From: an uncultured bacterium
Lineage (GTDB): Bacteria; Bacteroidota; Rhodothermia; Rhodothermales; UBA10348
Assembly: GCA_938018055.1 (NCBI GenBank)
Contig: CALIKL010000027.1
Coordinates: 1-40,246, forward strand
Length of the DNA stretch: 40,246 nucleotides
Direction: 5' to 3'
This document shows positions 17,326 through 26,332 of this stretch, one piece after another (position 1 is the first letter of the stretch; each line of letters starts with the position of its first letter). The notes beneath the pieces are model-generated. The model saw only the letters and a list, made by a program, of their open reading frames with translations. It was not told the DNA's origin and did not search any database. A program made the translations under genes and the position numbers.

Positions 17326-17847
17326 TCAGAAAATGACGCCAATACGGAAAGGAATGGATCCTGAGACTTTGTCATCTCCGATGATGAGAGCAGGATTCAG
17401 CTCATAAAACAGCACAGACTCGCGAAGTGGCTTCACCCAGCCGACGCCTGCGTGCAGGGTTGGCCCCGTAAGGGTGTCCCCACTGTCAGTCGGGTCCAGA
17501 TATCCGCCAATTCCAGTCAACAGGTAAGGGGCTTTCTCGACACCGGGCAAAGTCACAATCAGCGACACTTGTGGATCAATGATCCATGTCGCATCGTCAC
17601 GTCCTCCTAAGATGAAGCCTGCTATACCGGCGTCTACAGCGAAGGATAAATCCGCATTGATGGGAGTGGAAAGCCGACCTTTGAAGCCCACGCCGAAGCC
17701 GTTTTCCGGGCTCAGAATAGAATTGAACCCGAAGCCGAAACGCGAATTCGCTAGCTGAGCATGTGCCTGGTGTGACAGTTCGGCCGACAGCAGGAGTACC
17801 AGGACAACGGACAGAAAAGGAAAGGGACGAATTCGCATGGCGAACAT
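17326..17847 (-). CDS. Predicted small outer-membrane beta-barrel-like protein
   Basis: I do not recognise the family. From ATG 17845-17847 the product has 173 residues: a signal peptide (hydrophobic FPFLSVVLVLLLS, cleavage near AHAQ), then Gly-rich alternating segments typical of outer-membrane beta-strands (RFGFGFNSIL, GFGVGFKGRL, LSFAVDAGIAGFI, PYLLTGIGGYL, TLHAGVGWVK), ending in RIGVIF with the C-terminal Phe common in outer-membrane barrels. ATG 17836-17838 is an equally plausible start. It resembles porin-like or OmpW/YfaZ-type proteins only in general features. It is divergent from the fixABCX operon. Confidence 0.6.
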   Translation of the reverse strand: MFAMRIRPFPFLSVVLVLLLSAELSHQAHAQLANSRFGFGFNSILSPENGFGVGFKGRLSTPINADLSFAVDAGIAGFILGGRDDATWIIDPQVSLIVTLPGVEKAPYLLTGIGGYLDPTDSGDTLTGPTLHAGVGWVKPLRESVLFYELNPALIIGDDKVSGSIPFRIGVIF

Positions 17848-17984
17848 GGCAGCACCGGGAATGATTTCGGTTTGAAGGCGTCGGGGCGGTTTGTACCTTT
17901 CGGCCCGATTCAGGAGCGCTTTCAACAATAGTCAATGAAAGCCCTGGAATCACCCTGAAAATAGAAAAAAGCGCAATTCAGTCG

Positions 17985-18707
17985 ATGAAATTCTGTGTGT
18001 GTATAAAGCAGGTGCCAGATGTGCAGGCCGCCGTCCAGACCGGGAGGATGGTGCTCAATGCTTATGACGCCTCTGCAGTGGAGGAAGCGCTGGTCCTGAA
18101 CGCCGAAAACGGTGATCCAGTTGATCTGGTCCTGGTGGGTCCCTCTACGGCGACCGAGACGATCCGGAAAGCGCTCGCCATGGGAGCTTCAGATGCGACG
18201 CACCTGGTTCTGGAAAACGCAGAAGGTGCCGATTCGCACGCAATATCTGCATTGCTCGCATCCCATTTTGATGGCCATGGCTACGACGTCATCCTGACAG
18301 GGAAGCAGTCCCAGGACACGGACGCCGGATTGGCGGGAGCCATGTTGGCCGAGCGTCTGGGGCTTCCATACGCCACTAACGCTGTTGGATTGCGTGTCGA
18401 GGGGGATTCACTGGTTGTTACACGGCAAGGTGATGCCGGCCAGGAAATCATTGTGCTGGAAACACCCTGCCTGGTCACCTGCTCGAATGACATGAACAAT
18501 CCCCGCATTCCTGGGCTCAAGGGCATCATGGCGGCGAAGCGTAAGCAGATTGCTACCGAGTCAGCGGCGGCCCCATCTGCGCGCACTGCTGTTGCCGGCA
18601 CCGTCGATCCACCGGGCCGTGAACCCGGTGTCAAGCTGGAAGGAGAGCCCGAAGAGCTGGTCGCCGATTTGATTCGGCGCCTGAATACTGAGGCAGGAGT
18701 TCTGTAG
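17985..18707 (+). CDS. fixA: Electron transfer flavoprotein beta subunit (EtfB/FixA)
   Basis: The 240-residue protein starts MKFCVCIKQVPD, the standard EtfB/FixA N-terminus, and shows DASAVEEAL, the nucleotide-binding stretch near VLTGKQSQDTDAGLAGAML, and NNPRIPGLKGIMAAKRK, the recognition-loop region used to dock on partner dehydrogenases. It forms a heterodimer with the next gene product. In bifurcating ETFs this subunit holds a second FAD where ordinary ETFs hold AMP; the context with fixC and fixX suggests that type. First gene of a four-gene plus-strand operon. Confidence 0.92.
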   Translation: MKFCVCIKQVPDVQAAVQTGRMVLNAYDASAVEEALVLNAENGDPVDLVLVGPSTATETIRKALAMGASDATHLVLENAEGADSHAISALLASHFDGHGYDVILTGKQSQDTDAGLAGAMLAERLGLPYATNAVGLRVEGDSLVVTRQGDAGQEIIVLETPCLVTCSNDMNNPRIPGLKGIMAAKRKQIATESAAAPSARTAVAGTVDPPGREPGVKLEGEPEELVADLIRRLNTEAGVL

Positions 18708-18779
18708 TCACGAACGGCATGCCGACGTCGCTACGAACGGGTGCCTGATCCTATTCATTCCATTGAACCCATCGATTTA

Positions 18780-19754
18780 ATGAGTTCGATTCTTGTTTTT
18801 TGTTCTGTTCAGGACGGACGCATCAAGCGCAGTTCCCTTGAAGCCATGACGCGAGCCCGTGACGTGGCATCTGGTGCGGGACTCGGGCTGTCGGCTGTTC
18901 TTCTTGGTTCTTCCGCTCACGATCTGGCCGGGGAGGCCATGTCCTACGGGGCACAGCACGTTTATGTCGTAATGGATCGCGTGCTGGACACCCATTTGAA
19001 TGCCCCCGTGTTGTCAGCGTTGGAATCCGTTGTTCGTGAAGCCGCACCGCGGATGTTGGTGGCGGCCTCAACGGAGTCTGTCAAGGATATACTCGGTGCG
19101 TTGGCCGTGCGCTGTGATGCTGCCGTACTCCCGGACGTAGCCTCTTTTGCGCTGAGTGCCGATGAAGTGTCCTGTCAGCGTCCGGTGATGGCCGCGAAAA
19201 AGCTTGCCAACACGTCGAGCACACATTCGCTCGTCTTCGTTTCGGTCCGCTCGGGTTCCTACGAGGCAAAACAGGCCCCAGCCGATGGAACCGTTGTCGA
19301 GGTAGCATTCACGTTTGACGATGCTACACTGCGGCAAACGCTGAAGGAGGTTGTTACGACAGCCGGGGATACCGTTGATCTTTCTGAAGCACAGGTGGTC
19401 GTTGCCGCCGGTCGCGGTGTTCGAGACGAGAACGGACGTGCACTCGTGCAGGAGTTGGCTGAAATAACCGGCGCAGCTATTGGCGCTTCCCGGGCCGTCG
19501 TTGAAACAGGGTTATTCCCCGCTACGGCTCAAATAGGGCAGACCGGAAAGGTGGTGTCTCCCGACCTGTATTTTGCTGTTGGGATCTCTGGTGCCGTACA
19601 GCACACAGCCGGAATGGCCAATAGTCGGATTATTGTTGCCATCAACAAAGATCCGGACGCTCCAATTTTCGATATTGCAACCTATGGACTCGTAGGAGAC
19701 TGTTTTACCATTCTCCCGCTTTTAAATGCAGCGTTACGAGACGCCATGAACTAA
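18780..19754 (+). CDS. fixB: Electron transfer flavoprotein alpha subunit (EtfA/FixB)
   Basis: I take ATG 18780 (MSSILVFC), giving 324 residues; an upstream GTG at 18741 would add a 13-residue leader with no family match. The C-terminal FAD domain carries the ETF-alpha signature ([80 protein letters not shown]). Electrons from the beta subunit reach the FAD here and go on to FixC. It follows fixA by 72 bp and precedes fixC by 69 bp. Confidence 0.93.
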   Translation: MSSILVFCSVQDGRIKRSSLEAMTRARDVASGAGLGLSAVLLGSSAHDLAGEAMSYGAQHVYVVMDRVLDTHLNAPVLSALESVVREAAPRMLVAASTESVKDILGALAVRCDAAVLPDVASFALSADEVSCQRPVMAAKKLANTSSTHSLVFVSVRSGSYEAKQAPADGTVVEVAFTFDDATLRQTLKEVVTTAGDTVDLSEAQVVVAAGRGVRDENGRALVQELAEITGAAIGASRAVVETGLFPATAQIGQTGKVVSPDLYFAVGISGAVQHTAGMANSRIIVAINKDPDAPIFDIATYGLVGDCFTILPLLNAALRDAMN

Positions 19755-19823
19755 GGAGCCTGTTTTGCGTCGGAACGAGACGCAACGGGATCTGCATTTA
19801 CCCAATACGCTCAACGGCTGTAC

Positions 19824-21146
19824 ATGGAAGAGAAGTTTGACTGCATCATTGTGGGCGGCGGGATTGCCGGTCTGAGTGCTGCCATGACACTGGCCAAAGC
19901 AGATGCCCGGTTTTTGTTGATCGAGCGCGGCGAGTTTTGTGGAGCCAAGAATGTATCGGGTGGCGTGCTGTGGGGTAGCGACCTGGCGCGGTTGGTCCCC
20001 GACTATTGGCAGGATGAGGGAGGGTTCGAACGATTCGTTTCGCACCGGCGGCTTACGTTCACGGATGAACAGTCGGCGTTCAGCGTCGATTTCAAATCAG
20101 ATCATTTCAAGGAGACGCCGTACACCGGAGTCACGGTCCTCAGGGCCGTGTTTGATGAGTGGCTGGCGGGAAAGGTGCAGCAAGCCATTGATGCGAGCGC
20201 ACATCCGGATGAGTCGTTCCTCGCCACTGACATCCTGGTGGAAGAAGTGGTTCAAGAGGAGGGTCGTGTGACCGGTATTCGAGCCGGTGATGAAGTATTT
20301 CATGCCGATTGCGTCATTATCGCCGAAGGGGTCAATAACCTGCTTACGCGACAGATAGGACTGGAAAAGGAGTATGTGCCGGGTGATCACGTCGCCGTCG
20401 GAGTGAAGGAAGTTCTCAAACTGGACGAAGCCCGCCTGGCAGATCGATTCCAATTGGATGGTCGTTCCGGCTTGACCAATGAATTTGTAGGGGCCTGTTC
20501 CGAAGGCGTGGAAGGAGGTGGATTCCTGTACACGAATAGGGATTCCATCTCCCTTGGATTGGTACTCGGAATGAATGATCTGCGGGACAAAGGCAAAACG
20601 CCCTATGATGTCCTGAACAGTTTCAAGGAGCATCCTGCAGTAGCTGATATGATTCGGGACGCCGAGACGGTCGAATATTCGGCCCATGTCGTATCAACGG
20701 GGGATATCAAAGGAATGCCTTCCGAGATTTATGCTGACGGCGTCATGATCGCAGGCGAGGCGGCTCACTTGCTCTTGAACGCAGGAAAGGCGATTCAAGG
20801 AATGGATTATGCCATGAGGAGTGGCATCCTGGCTGCCGAAACAGTGGTGGAAGCAAAGAAGGCCAGTGATTTCAGTGCTGCCATGCTGGGCAACTACCGC
20901 AAGGCATTGGAAAGCAGCTATGTCCTTCAGGACATGAAGTCCTTCCAGGAGGCGGTCCATTTATTGCACCGGCAGGAAATGTTCTCCACGGTGCCAAACT
21001 TGATTTGTGACTTCGGCCGGCAGTTCTTCACCATCGATAGCAAGCCGACTCCAAAAGCATCAGCCATGATGCGGGCCGCTATCAAGCGACATGCATCTTA
21101 TTGGGATCTGGTCAAATTGGGCCTCAAGGGAGCCAAGGCCCTGTAG
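19824..21146 (+). CDS. fixC: FixC-type ETF:quinone oxidoreductase flavoprotein
   Basis: The 440-residue protein has the N-terminal dinucleotide-binding motif CIIVGGGIAGLSAAMTLAKA, the FixC/ETF-QO block GAKNVSGGVLWG, GEAAHLLLNAGKAIQGMDYAMRSG near the second FAD motif, and the C-terminal membrane-surface region of the family. In ETF-QO a single long protein also carries the 4Fe-4S domain; here that function is a separate gene, fixX. FixC should take electrons from FixAB and reduce quinone at the inner membrane. Confidence 0.92.
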   Translation: MEEKFDCIIVGGGIAGLSAAMTLAKADARFLLIERGEFCGAKNVSGGVLWGSDLARLVPDYWQDEGGFERFVSHRRLTFTDEQSAFSVDFKSDHFKETPYTGVTVLRAVFDEWLAGKVQQAIDASAHPDESFLATDILVEEVVQEEGRVTGIRAGDEVFHADCVIIAEGVNNLLTRQIGLEKEYVPGDHVAVGVKEVLKLDEARLADRFQLDGRSGLTNEFVGACSEGVEGGGFLYTNRDSISLGLVLGMNDLRDKGKTPYDVLNSFKEHPAVADMIRDAETVEYSAHVVSTGDIKGMPSEIYADGVMIAGEAAHLLLNAGKAIQGMDYAMRSGILAAETVVEAKKASDFSAAMLGNYRKALESSYVLQDMKSFQEAVHLLHRQEMFSTVPNLICDFGRQFFTIDSKPTPKASAMMRAAIKRHASYWDLVKLGLKGAKAL

Positions 21147-21222
21147 GCCCGAGGTACCCCCACAAAGTGACTGGCTGAAACCACAAACCCACCCCAAGAA
21201 CCACTATCACGAGCGAAGCGAC

Positions 21223-21516
21223 ATGACTGTAGCAGAACGATTGGGACTCGTAAACTACCGGAATCAGGGCCGTTCTGATTCCCGCGCGCACATTGAAGTG
21301 GATACGGACATCTGCAACTCAACCTGTCCGCACAAATGCACGACACGTGTCTGCCCGGCGAAGTGCTACACTCTTGATGAACAAGGGAATGTGCACTTCC
21401 AGTTCGAGGACTGCATTGAGTGCGGCACCTGTCTGTACGCGTGCGACCAAGGAGCCGTGACATGGCGCTTTCCGCATCCTGAAGAGGGCAGAGGCGTCAA
21501 TTGGACACTGGGTTAG
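21223..21516 (+). CDS. fixX: FixX ferredoxin-like protein
   Basis: This 97-residue protein starts at ATG 21223 (MTVAERLGLVNY). It has many cysteines in the FixX arrangement: CNSTCPHKCTTRVCPAKC followed by CIECGTCLYACDQGAVTWRF and the end motif GRGVNW. FixX carries the iron-sulfur cluster(s) that pass electrons between FixC and quinone. The 76-bp gap after fixC holds no gene. It ends the operon and converges on clpC. Nitrogenase genes are absent, so the complex serves general redox metabolism here. Confidence 0.92.
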   Translation: MTVAERLGLVNYRNQGRSDSRAHIEVDTDICNSTCPHKCTTRVCPAKCYTLDEQGNVHFQFEDCIECGTCLYACDQGAVTWRFPHPEEGRGVNWTLG

Positions 21517-21563
21517 GACCTCTCAGCGAGTCACGAGTCGGCGACTGAAGCCGTCAGATACCA

Positions 21564-24257
21564 TTATTTGGAATCTTCCTCGGCCGGCTGGTCTTGCCCA
21601 CCATCTATCTCAGGTTGGGCGTCCTTGGACGATCCATCACCTGATTCTGGCTTCACAGCTTTGTCTGGCTTCTCCTTGGGCGTAGCCTCTTTTGCTTTGC
21701 TGGATTTCTTCTTGGGGGCTGCCTTTTTCTTCTTCTTGCGGAAAGAAAGCTCCCCGGTGTCCTTTTTCTCGTCGTAGGAGATGACCAGCGAGTCATTTTC
21801 ACCCAGATCGTGACCGAGGATGGCTTCAGCCATGGGATCTTCCACGTACTTCTGGATGGCACGACGTAGGGGTCGGGCACCAAACTTGGGGTCGTAGCCT
21901 TTGTCGACCAGGAAGCGCTTGGCGGTTTCCTCCAACTCTACGGTTACTCCGACCTCCAAGGCCCGTCCAAACAGTTCCACGGCCATGAGATCTATAATCT
22001 CGTGGATATGCTTTTTCTCCAGAGGGTGGAAGACGATGACATCGTCGATACGGTTCAGGAACTCCGGGTTGAATACGCGTTTCAGCGCGTCCTCAACCGT
22101 CGACTTCAGCGTCTGGTAATTGAATTCCTGGTCGCCTTGTGAGAAGCCGATGCCCTTGCCAAGGTTCTTGATATCCCGTGCCCCGATGTTCGAGGTCATG
22201 ATGATGATCGTATTCCGGAAGTCGACTTTGCGGCCCAGACCATCGGTCAGCAGGCCATCATCGAGTACTTGCAGGAGAATGTTGAATACGTCCGGGTGGG
22301 CCTTCTCGATCTCATCGAGAAGCACTACAGAGTAGGGCTTGCGCCGAACCTTCTCGGTTAGCTGACCTCCTTCTTCGTAGCCGACATATCCCGGAGGGGC
22401 ACCGACCAGACGAGACACGGAAAACTTCTCCATGTACTCACTCATGTCGACGCGAATAAGCGCCTCCTGGGAGTCGAACAGGTATTCGGTCAGTTTTTTG
22501 GCCAGTTCCGTCTTACCAACACCGGTAGGCCCAAGGAAGATGAAGGAGCCGATTGGGCGCTTGGGATCCTTCAAACCAGCCCGGGTACGCCGAATGGCGC
22601 GGGCGAGCTTCTTGATTGCTTCGTCCTGTCCAATTACCTGACCGCGTAGCTCCTCTTCCATGTTGAGGAGCTTCCTGGTTTCAGGCTCTGAAATCTTGTC
22701 GACTGGGACACCCGTCATCATGGCGACGACCTCAGCGATGTCTTGCGGACCCACATCATGGATCTCACTTTCGGCCTTGGCTTCCCAGTCCTTCTTGGCA
22801 GCTTCCAGTTTCTCGAGCAGCTTCTTCTCCTTGTCCCTGAGCTGGGCCGCCTCCTCGAATTTCTGGCTCTTGACGACTTGGTTCTTCTCTTCGCGGACGG
22901 CTTCAATGTCAGCTTCGAGCTTCACGACATCGTCGGGCACCTTGATGTTGTTCAGGTGCACACGCGCACCGGCTTCGTCGAGGACGTCAATGGCCTTGTC
23001 CGGGAGATAGCGATCTGAGATGTAGCGTTCGGACAGCTTCACCGTCAAATTGACGGCTTCATCCGTGTAGTTGACGTTGTGATGCTGTTCGTATCTGTCG
23101 CGGATATTCTGGAGAATCTCGACCGCCTCCTCTGGGGAGGCTGGATCGACGAGAATCTTCTGGAATCGTCTGTCCAGAGCACCATCCTTTTCGATGTGCT
23201 GTCTGTACTCATCCAGCGTCGTGGCGCCAATGCATTGGATTTCGCCACGAGCAAGCGCCGGTTTGAACATGTTGGAGGCATCAAGGCTACCCGATGCGCC
23301 TCCTGCACCAACGATCGTGTGGAGTTCATCGATGAACAGGATGACGTCCGGGCTCTTTTCGAGCTCATTCATCACGGCTTTCATCCGCTCCTCGAACTGA
23401 CCACGGTATTTGGTCCCCGCCACGAGGGCGGCGAGGTCGAGTGTTACGATCCGCTTGTCGAACAGCACCCGGCTCACTTTGCGGCCAACGATGCGCATGG
23501 CCAGCCCTTCTGCGATGGCAGTCTTACCCACACCAGGTTCACCGATGAGGACCGGGTTGTTCTTCTTACGGCGCGACAGAACCTGTGCGACACGTTCGAT
23601 TTCCGCAGCCCGACCTACGACCGGATCCAATTTGTCCTCTTCAGCCAGGGACGTCAGGTCGCGGCCGAAGTTGTCAAGAACAGGCGTCTTGCTCTTTTCT
23701 CCTTTTCCTTCTCCGCGCTTTCCACCTGATCCTCGACCTGAGCCGGAGCCAGAGGAGGAACCCTTACTGCCACCGCTTCCTCCCGGCGTTCCGGTGCTTG
23801 CGCGTGTTGCGGGAGCTTTACCGGAAATGATCGTATCGAGTTCGGCGCGAACGGCATCGTAGGTGACCGAGAAGCCTTGCTGCAAGATCTGAGCAGCAAG
23901 ATTTTCATCGTCTCTCAGGAGTGAAAGTAGCAGGTGCTCCGTACCGATTACATCGCTTTTGTAAAGCTTGGCCTCCAGATACGTGATTTTGAGCACTTTC
24001 TCCGCCTGTTTGGTCAGCGGAATGTTGCCCACGGTCAACGTGCCACCGGTACTGCGCACGGTGTCCTCGATGGATTTCTTTAGCTTGAATAGATCGCATC
24101 CCAGGTTGCGGAGAATTTTGACAGCGATTCCTTCACCTTCGCGGATGATACCCAGCAGAAGATGTTCCGTCCCTATGTAATCATGTCCGAGACGAATGGC
24201 TTCTTCGCGGCTGTAGGAAATGACGTCGCGAACGCGGTTTGAAAAGTTTCCTTCCAT
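21564..24257 (-). CDS. clpC: ATP-dependent Clp protease ATP-binding subunit ClpC
   Basis: The start is taken as ATG 24255-24257 ([16 protein letters not shown]), matching the family N-terminus; ATG 24264-24266 would add three residues. The order is: Clp N-domain (about 1-145), D1 AAA+ with Walker A GEPGVGKT, a UVR-like coiled segment ([20 protein letters not shown]), and D2 AAA+ with Walker [17 protein letters not shown] in the D2 domain is the ClpP-docking loop, so it should work with ClpP in protein degradation. Two additions are unusual: a Gly/Ser-rich linker (about 155-195) between N-domain and D1, and a Lys/Ala/Pro-rich then acidic C-terminal tail of about 60 residues. Confidence 0.94.
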   Translation of the reverse strand: MEGNFSNRVRDVISYSREEAIRLGHDYIGTEHLLLGIIREGEGIAVKILRNLGCDLFKLKKSIEDTVRSTGGTLTVGNIPLTKQAEKVLKITYLEAKLYKSDVIGTEHLLLSLLRDDENLAAQILQQGFSVTYDAVRAELDTIISGKAPATRASTGTPGGSGGSKGSSSGSGSGRGSGGKRGEGKGEKSKTPVLDNFGRDLTSLAEEDKLDPVVGRAAEIERVAQVLSRRKKNNPVLIGEPGVGKTAIAEGLAMRIVGRKVSRVLFDKRIVTLDLAALVAGTKYRGQFEERMKAVMNELEKSPDVILFIDELHTIVGAGGASGSLDASNMFKPALARGEIQCIGATTLDEYRQHIEKDGALDRRFQKILVDPASPEEAVEILQNIRDRYEQHHNVNYTDEAVNLTVKLSERYISDRYLPDKAIDVLDEAGARVHLNNIKVPDDVVKLEADIEAVREEKNQVVKSQKFEEAAQLRDKEKKLLEKLEAAKKDWEAKAESEIHDVGPQDIAEVVAMMTGVPVDKISEPETRKLLNMEEELRGQVIGQDEAIKKLARAIRRTRAGLKDPKRPIGSFIFLGPTGVGKTELAKKLTEYLFDSQEALIRVDMSEYMEKFSVSRLVGAPPGYVGYEEGGQLTEKVRRKPYSVVLLDEIEKAHPDVFNILLQVLDDGLLTDGLGRKVDFRNTIIIMTSNIGARDIKNLGKGIGFSQGDQEFNYQTLKSTVEDALKRVFNPEFLNRIDDVIVFHPLEKKHIHEIIDLMAVELFGRALEVGVTVELEETAKRFLVDKGYDPKFGARPLRRAIQKYVEDPMAEAILGHDLGENDSLVISYDEKKDTGELSFRKKKKKAAPKKKSSKAKEATPKEKPDKAVKPESGDGSSKDAQPEIDGGQDQPAEEDSK

Positions 24258-24375
24258 AAGGTTCATACGTGTCGGAAGTATGAGAGTCCGACGGTAAGAG
24301 ACGAGGAGTGAGGAACGTCAATTGACGCTGCCATCTTTCCCGGTGGTCACGTCGATTCAGGTAGAGAAATCAGGG

Positions 24376-24753
24376 TCAGGAAGCGAAGCTGGACCCGCAT
24401 CCGCACGTTGCGGTAGCGTTCGGGTTTTCAAATGTAAACCCTCGCGCATTGAGTCCATCTTGGTAATCGACGGTCGTTCCCATCAAGTAAAGGCCGTGTC
24501 GCTTGTCCATGAATACCACGATCCCGTCAACTTGGAATTCGATGTCATGGTCGCGCTTACGATCAAAGCCCAAAATGTAGCTCATGCCTGAGCAACCACC
24601 GCCTTTGGCGCCCACTCGAAGGTGGTAGCCTTCCGGAATGTTCTTGTTGCTCATGATGTTGCGGATCTCATCGGCCGCCCGCCCCGTGAGAGAGACCGGT
24701 CCGGTACTCTCAACGGTCCGTTCTGCTGTTGTTTCTGCTGCAACCGTACTCAT
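24376..24753 (-). CDS. A-type iron-sulfur carrier protein (IscA/ErpA-like)
   Basis: The 125-residue product has the cluster ligands Cys54 (GGGCSGMSYILGF) and Cys117/Cys119 (TCGCGSSF), in the canonical A-type form. It has a Thr/Glu-rich N-terminal extension of about 18 residues. It is the second A-type carrier in the window, about 10 kb from the suf-linked one, and lies 118 bp upstream of clpC on the same strand. ErpA-like delivery to essential 4Fe-4S enzymes is a reasonable guess; sequence alone does not separate ErpA, IscA and SufA. Confidence 0.92.
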   Translation of the reverse strand: MSTVAAETTAERTVESTGPVSLTGRAADEIRNIMSNKNIPEGYHLRVGAKGGGCSGMSYILGFDRKRDHDIEFQVDGIVVFMDKRHGLYLMGTTVDYQDGLNARGFTFENPNATATCGCGSSFAS

Positions 24754-24911
24754 ATGCGTGGCGTGACCCTGGTTCTAAGCGTGGTAGAATGATGAGTGCT
24801 CGTGCAACGATACCCGCAGGGGGCTGTTCCAAGTATCATGGGCGGCACGGTCCGCTCCAAGGGTGATCAGCAATTACCTCTCCTTCATGAAGAAAGAAGG
24901 CTGTCCCGGGA

Positions 24912-26147
24912 TCAGGAGGCCTTCTGTTCAAGCAACCTGATCATGGCGTTTCCGAGCATGATCGAAGCCGGTGTCATCGCCGATTCATCGATATCGAACC
25001 GTGAGTCGTGAAGGACATGGGCGGTATCTGGACTGTTACACGTACCGATACGAATCAACGCTCCTGGTACATGATCCAGGTAGTGTGCGAAGTCTTCCGC
25101 TCCCATGCTGGGGACCGGGATGTTGAAAATGGCCTCTTGGCCACGCTCTTCGATGATGGTATCGCGAACGGCATCGATCAACTCGCCATCGTTCACGACG
25201 GGAGGGGAGCCGAGGTCGAAGTCCACTTCGACGGTCGCACCGTGACCTTCACCCACATATTTGGCTGTTCGTTCTATCTGCTGCTTGAAAACAGCTCGGT
25301 CCTCATTGGCCGTGCAGCGGAACGTACCGCCGAACTCGGCTTCATCGGGAATCACATTGTACGCCTCACCGGCACGCATGCGGCAGATCGCAACAACGGC
25401 AGGCTTGCGTGGATCAGAAATGCGGCCCAGCATTTGGTACATGTCGGACATGATCTGCGTGGCAATCCAGATCGGATCGGTGGCCTGGTGGGGACGTGCA
25501 GAGTGGCCGGTCGATCCCGCGATGACCCGAACGCGGAATCGATCTGCTGATGCTGTAACGGCCCCGGTCATCAAGCCATATTTGCCTGATTCAACTGTCG
25601 GGTCGACGTGGGCAGCAAATACAGCCGACATGCCTTCCAGGACACCGTCGCGAATCATGAGAGGCGCCCCGCTCGGAATTCCTTCCTCATTGGGTTGGAA
25701 AAAGACGCGGGCCGTGCCGTGCAAGCGATCGCGATGGTGGTCGAGGTACACTGCGACGCCAATGGCCATCGCTGTGTGCGCATCGTGGCCACACAAATGC
25801 GCAATACCCTGGTTGACCGACTTGTATTCCACAGACTTCTGATCCTGGATGGGCAGGGCGTCGATGTCTGCTCGGTAGCCAATCATGGGTCCCGGATGAT
25901 CGCCAACGATGTCCACATAAAGCCCGGTTTCCGCAAGGGGTCCAACGACCGTCAGGCCATGCGTTTCGAGAACAGCTCTGATGAACCTGGACGTATTGAA
26001 TTCATGAAGCCCCAGCTCGGGATTCTGATGCAAATGTCTTCGAACCCGAATCAGGAGCGTAGCAAGCTGCTGGGGTTCGCTGAGGTCTCCACTCAGCACA
26101 TGCTCAATTTCGGATGGCGCTTCGACGTTGGTGTCGGTCAGGGACAT
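24912..26147 (-). CDS. M20-family amidohydrolase/peptidase
   Basis: The 411-residue enzyme has the M20D features of N-acyl-amino-acid or IAA-amino-acid hydrolases: RRHLHQNPELGLHEFNT, GYRADIDALPIQD, HLCGHDAHTAM (metal ligands), QPNEEGIPSGAPLMI (catalytic Glu), and a C-terminal GAEDFAHYL motif. The lid domain lies between. It probably hydrolyses an N-acyl or peptide-like amide in the cytosol; the substrate is unknown. No signal peptide is seen. A 20-bp near-perfect palindrome lies 54-73 bp upstream of the start. Confidence 0.92.
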   Translation of the reverse strand: MSLTDTNVEAPSEIEHVLSGDLSEPQQLATLLIRVRRHLHQNPELGLHEFNTSRFIRAVLETHGLTVVGPLAETGLYVDIVGDHPGPMIGYRADIDALPIQDQKSVEYKSVNQGIAHLCGHDAHTAMAIGVAVYLDHHRDRLHGTARVFFQPNEEGIPSGAPLMIRDGVLEGMSAVFAAHVDPTVESGKYGLMTGAVTASADRFRVRVIAGSTGHSARPHQATDPIWIATQIMSDMYQMLGRISDPRKPAVVAICRMRAGEAYNVIPDEAEFGGTFRCTANEDRAVFKQQIERTAKYVGEGHGATVEVDFDLGSPPVVNDGELIDAVRDTIIEERGQEAIFNIPVPSMGAEDFAHYLDHVPGALIRIGTCNSPDTAHVLHDSRFDIDESAMTPASIMLGNAMIRLLEQKAS

Positions 26148-26200
26148 GAAGTGGCAATACTTGGAAGCGATTCCGGGGCGGTCAGTGACTGTAATCGGGG

Positions 26201-26220
26201 GCAGGTCATCGATGTCCTGC
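26201..26220. promoter_or_regulatory. Near-perfect 20-bp palindrome upstream of the M20 gene, candidate operator
   Basis: The arms GCAGGTCATC and GATGTCCTGC are reverse complements except at one position pair. It is in the 185-bp gap between the M20 gene (start 26147) and the end of the VWA gene, 54 bp upstream of the M20 start. It could be an operator for M20 regulation or an RNA hairpin. The remainder of the gap shows nothing else convincing. Confidence 0.3.
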
Positions 26221-26332
26221 TAGGCCGTCTGACTGATAGAGGAAAGATGACCGGAGCGGTGGTTTCGAATATACGATGAGCGATCATTCGTGTTCACTCC
26301 AAATTAGGGAATGAAGCGCAGGACCTGCTGGC

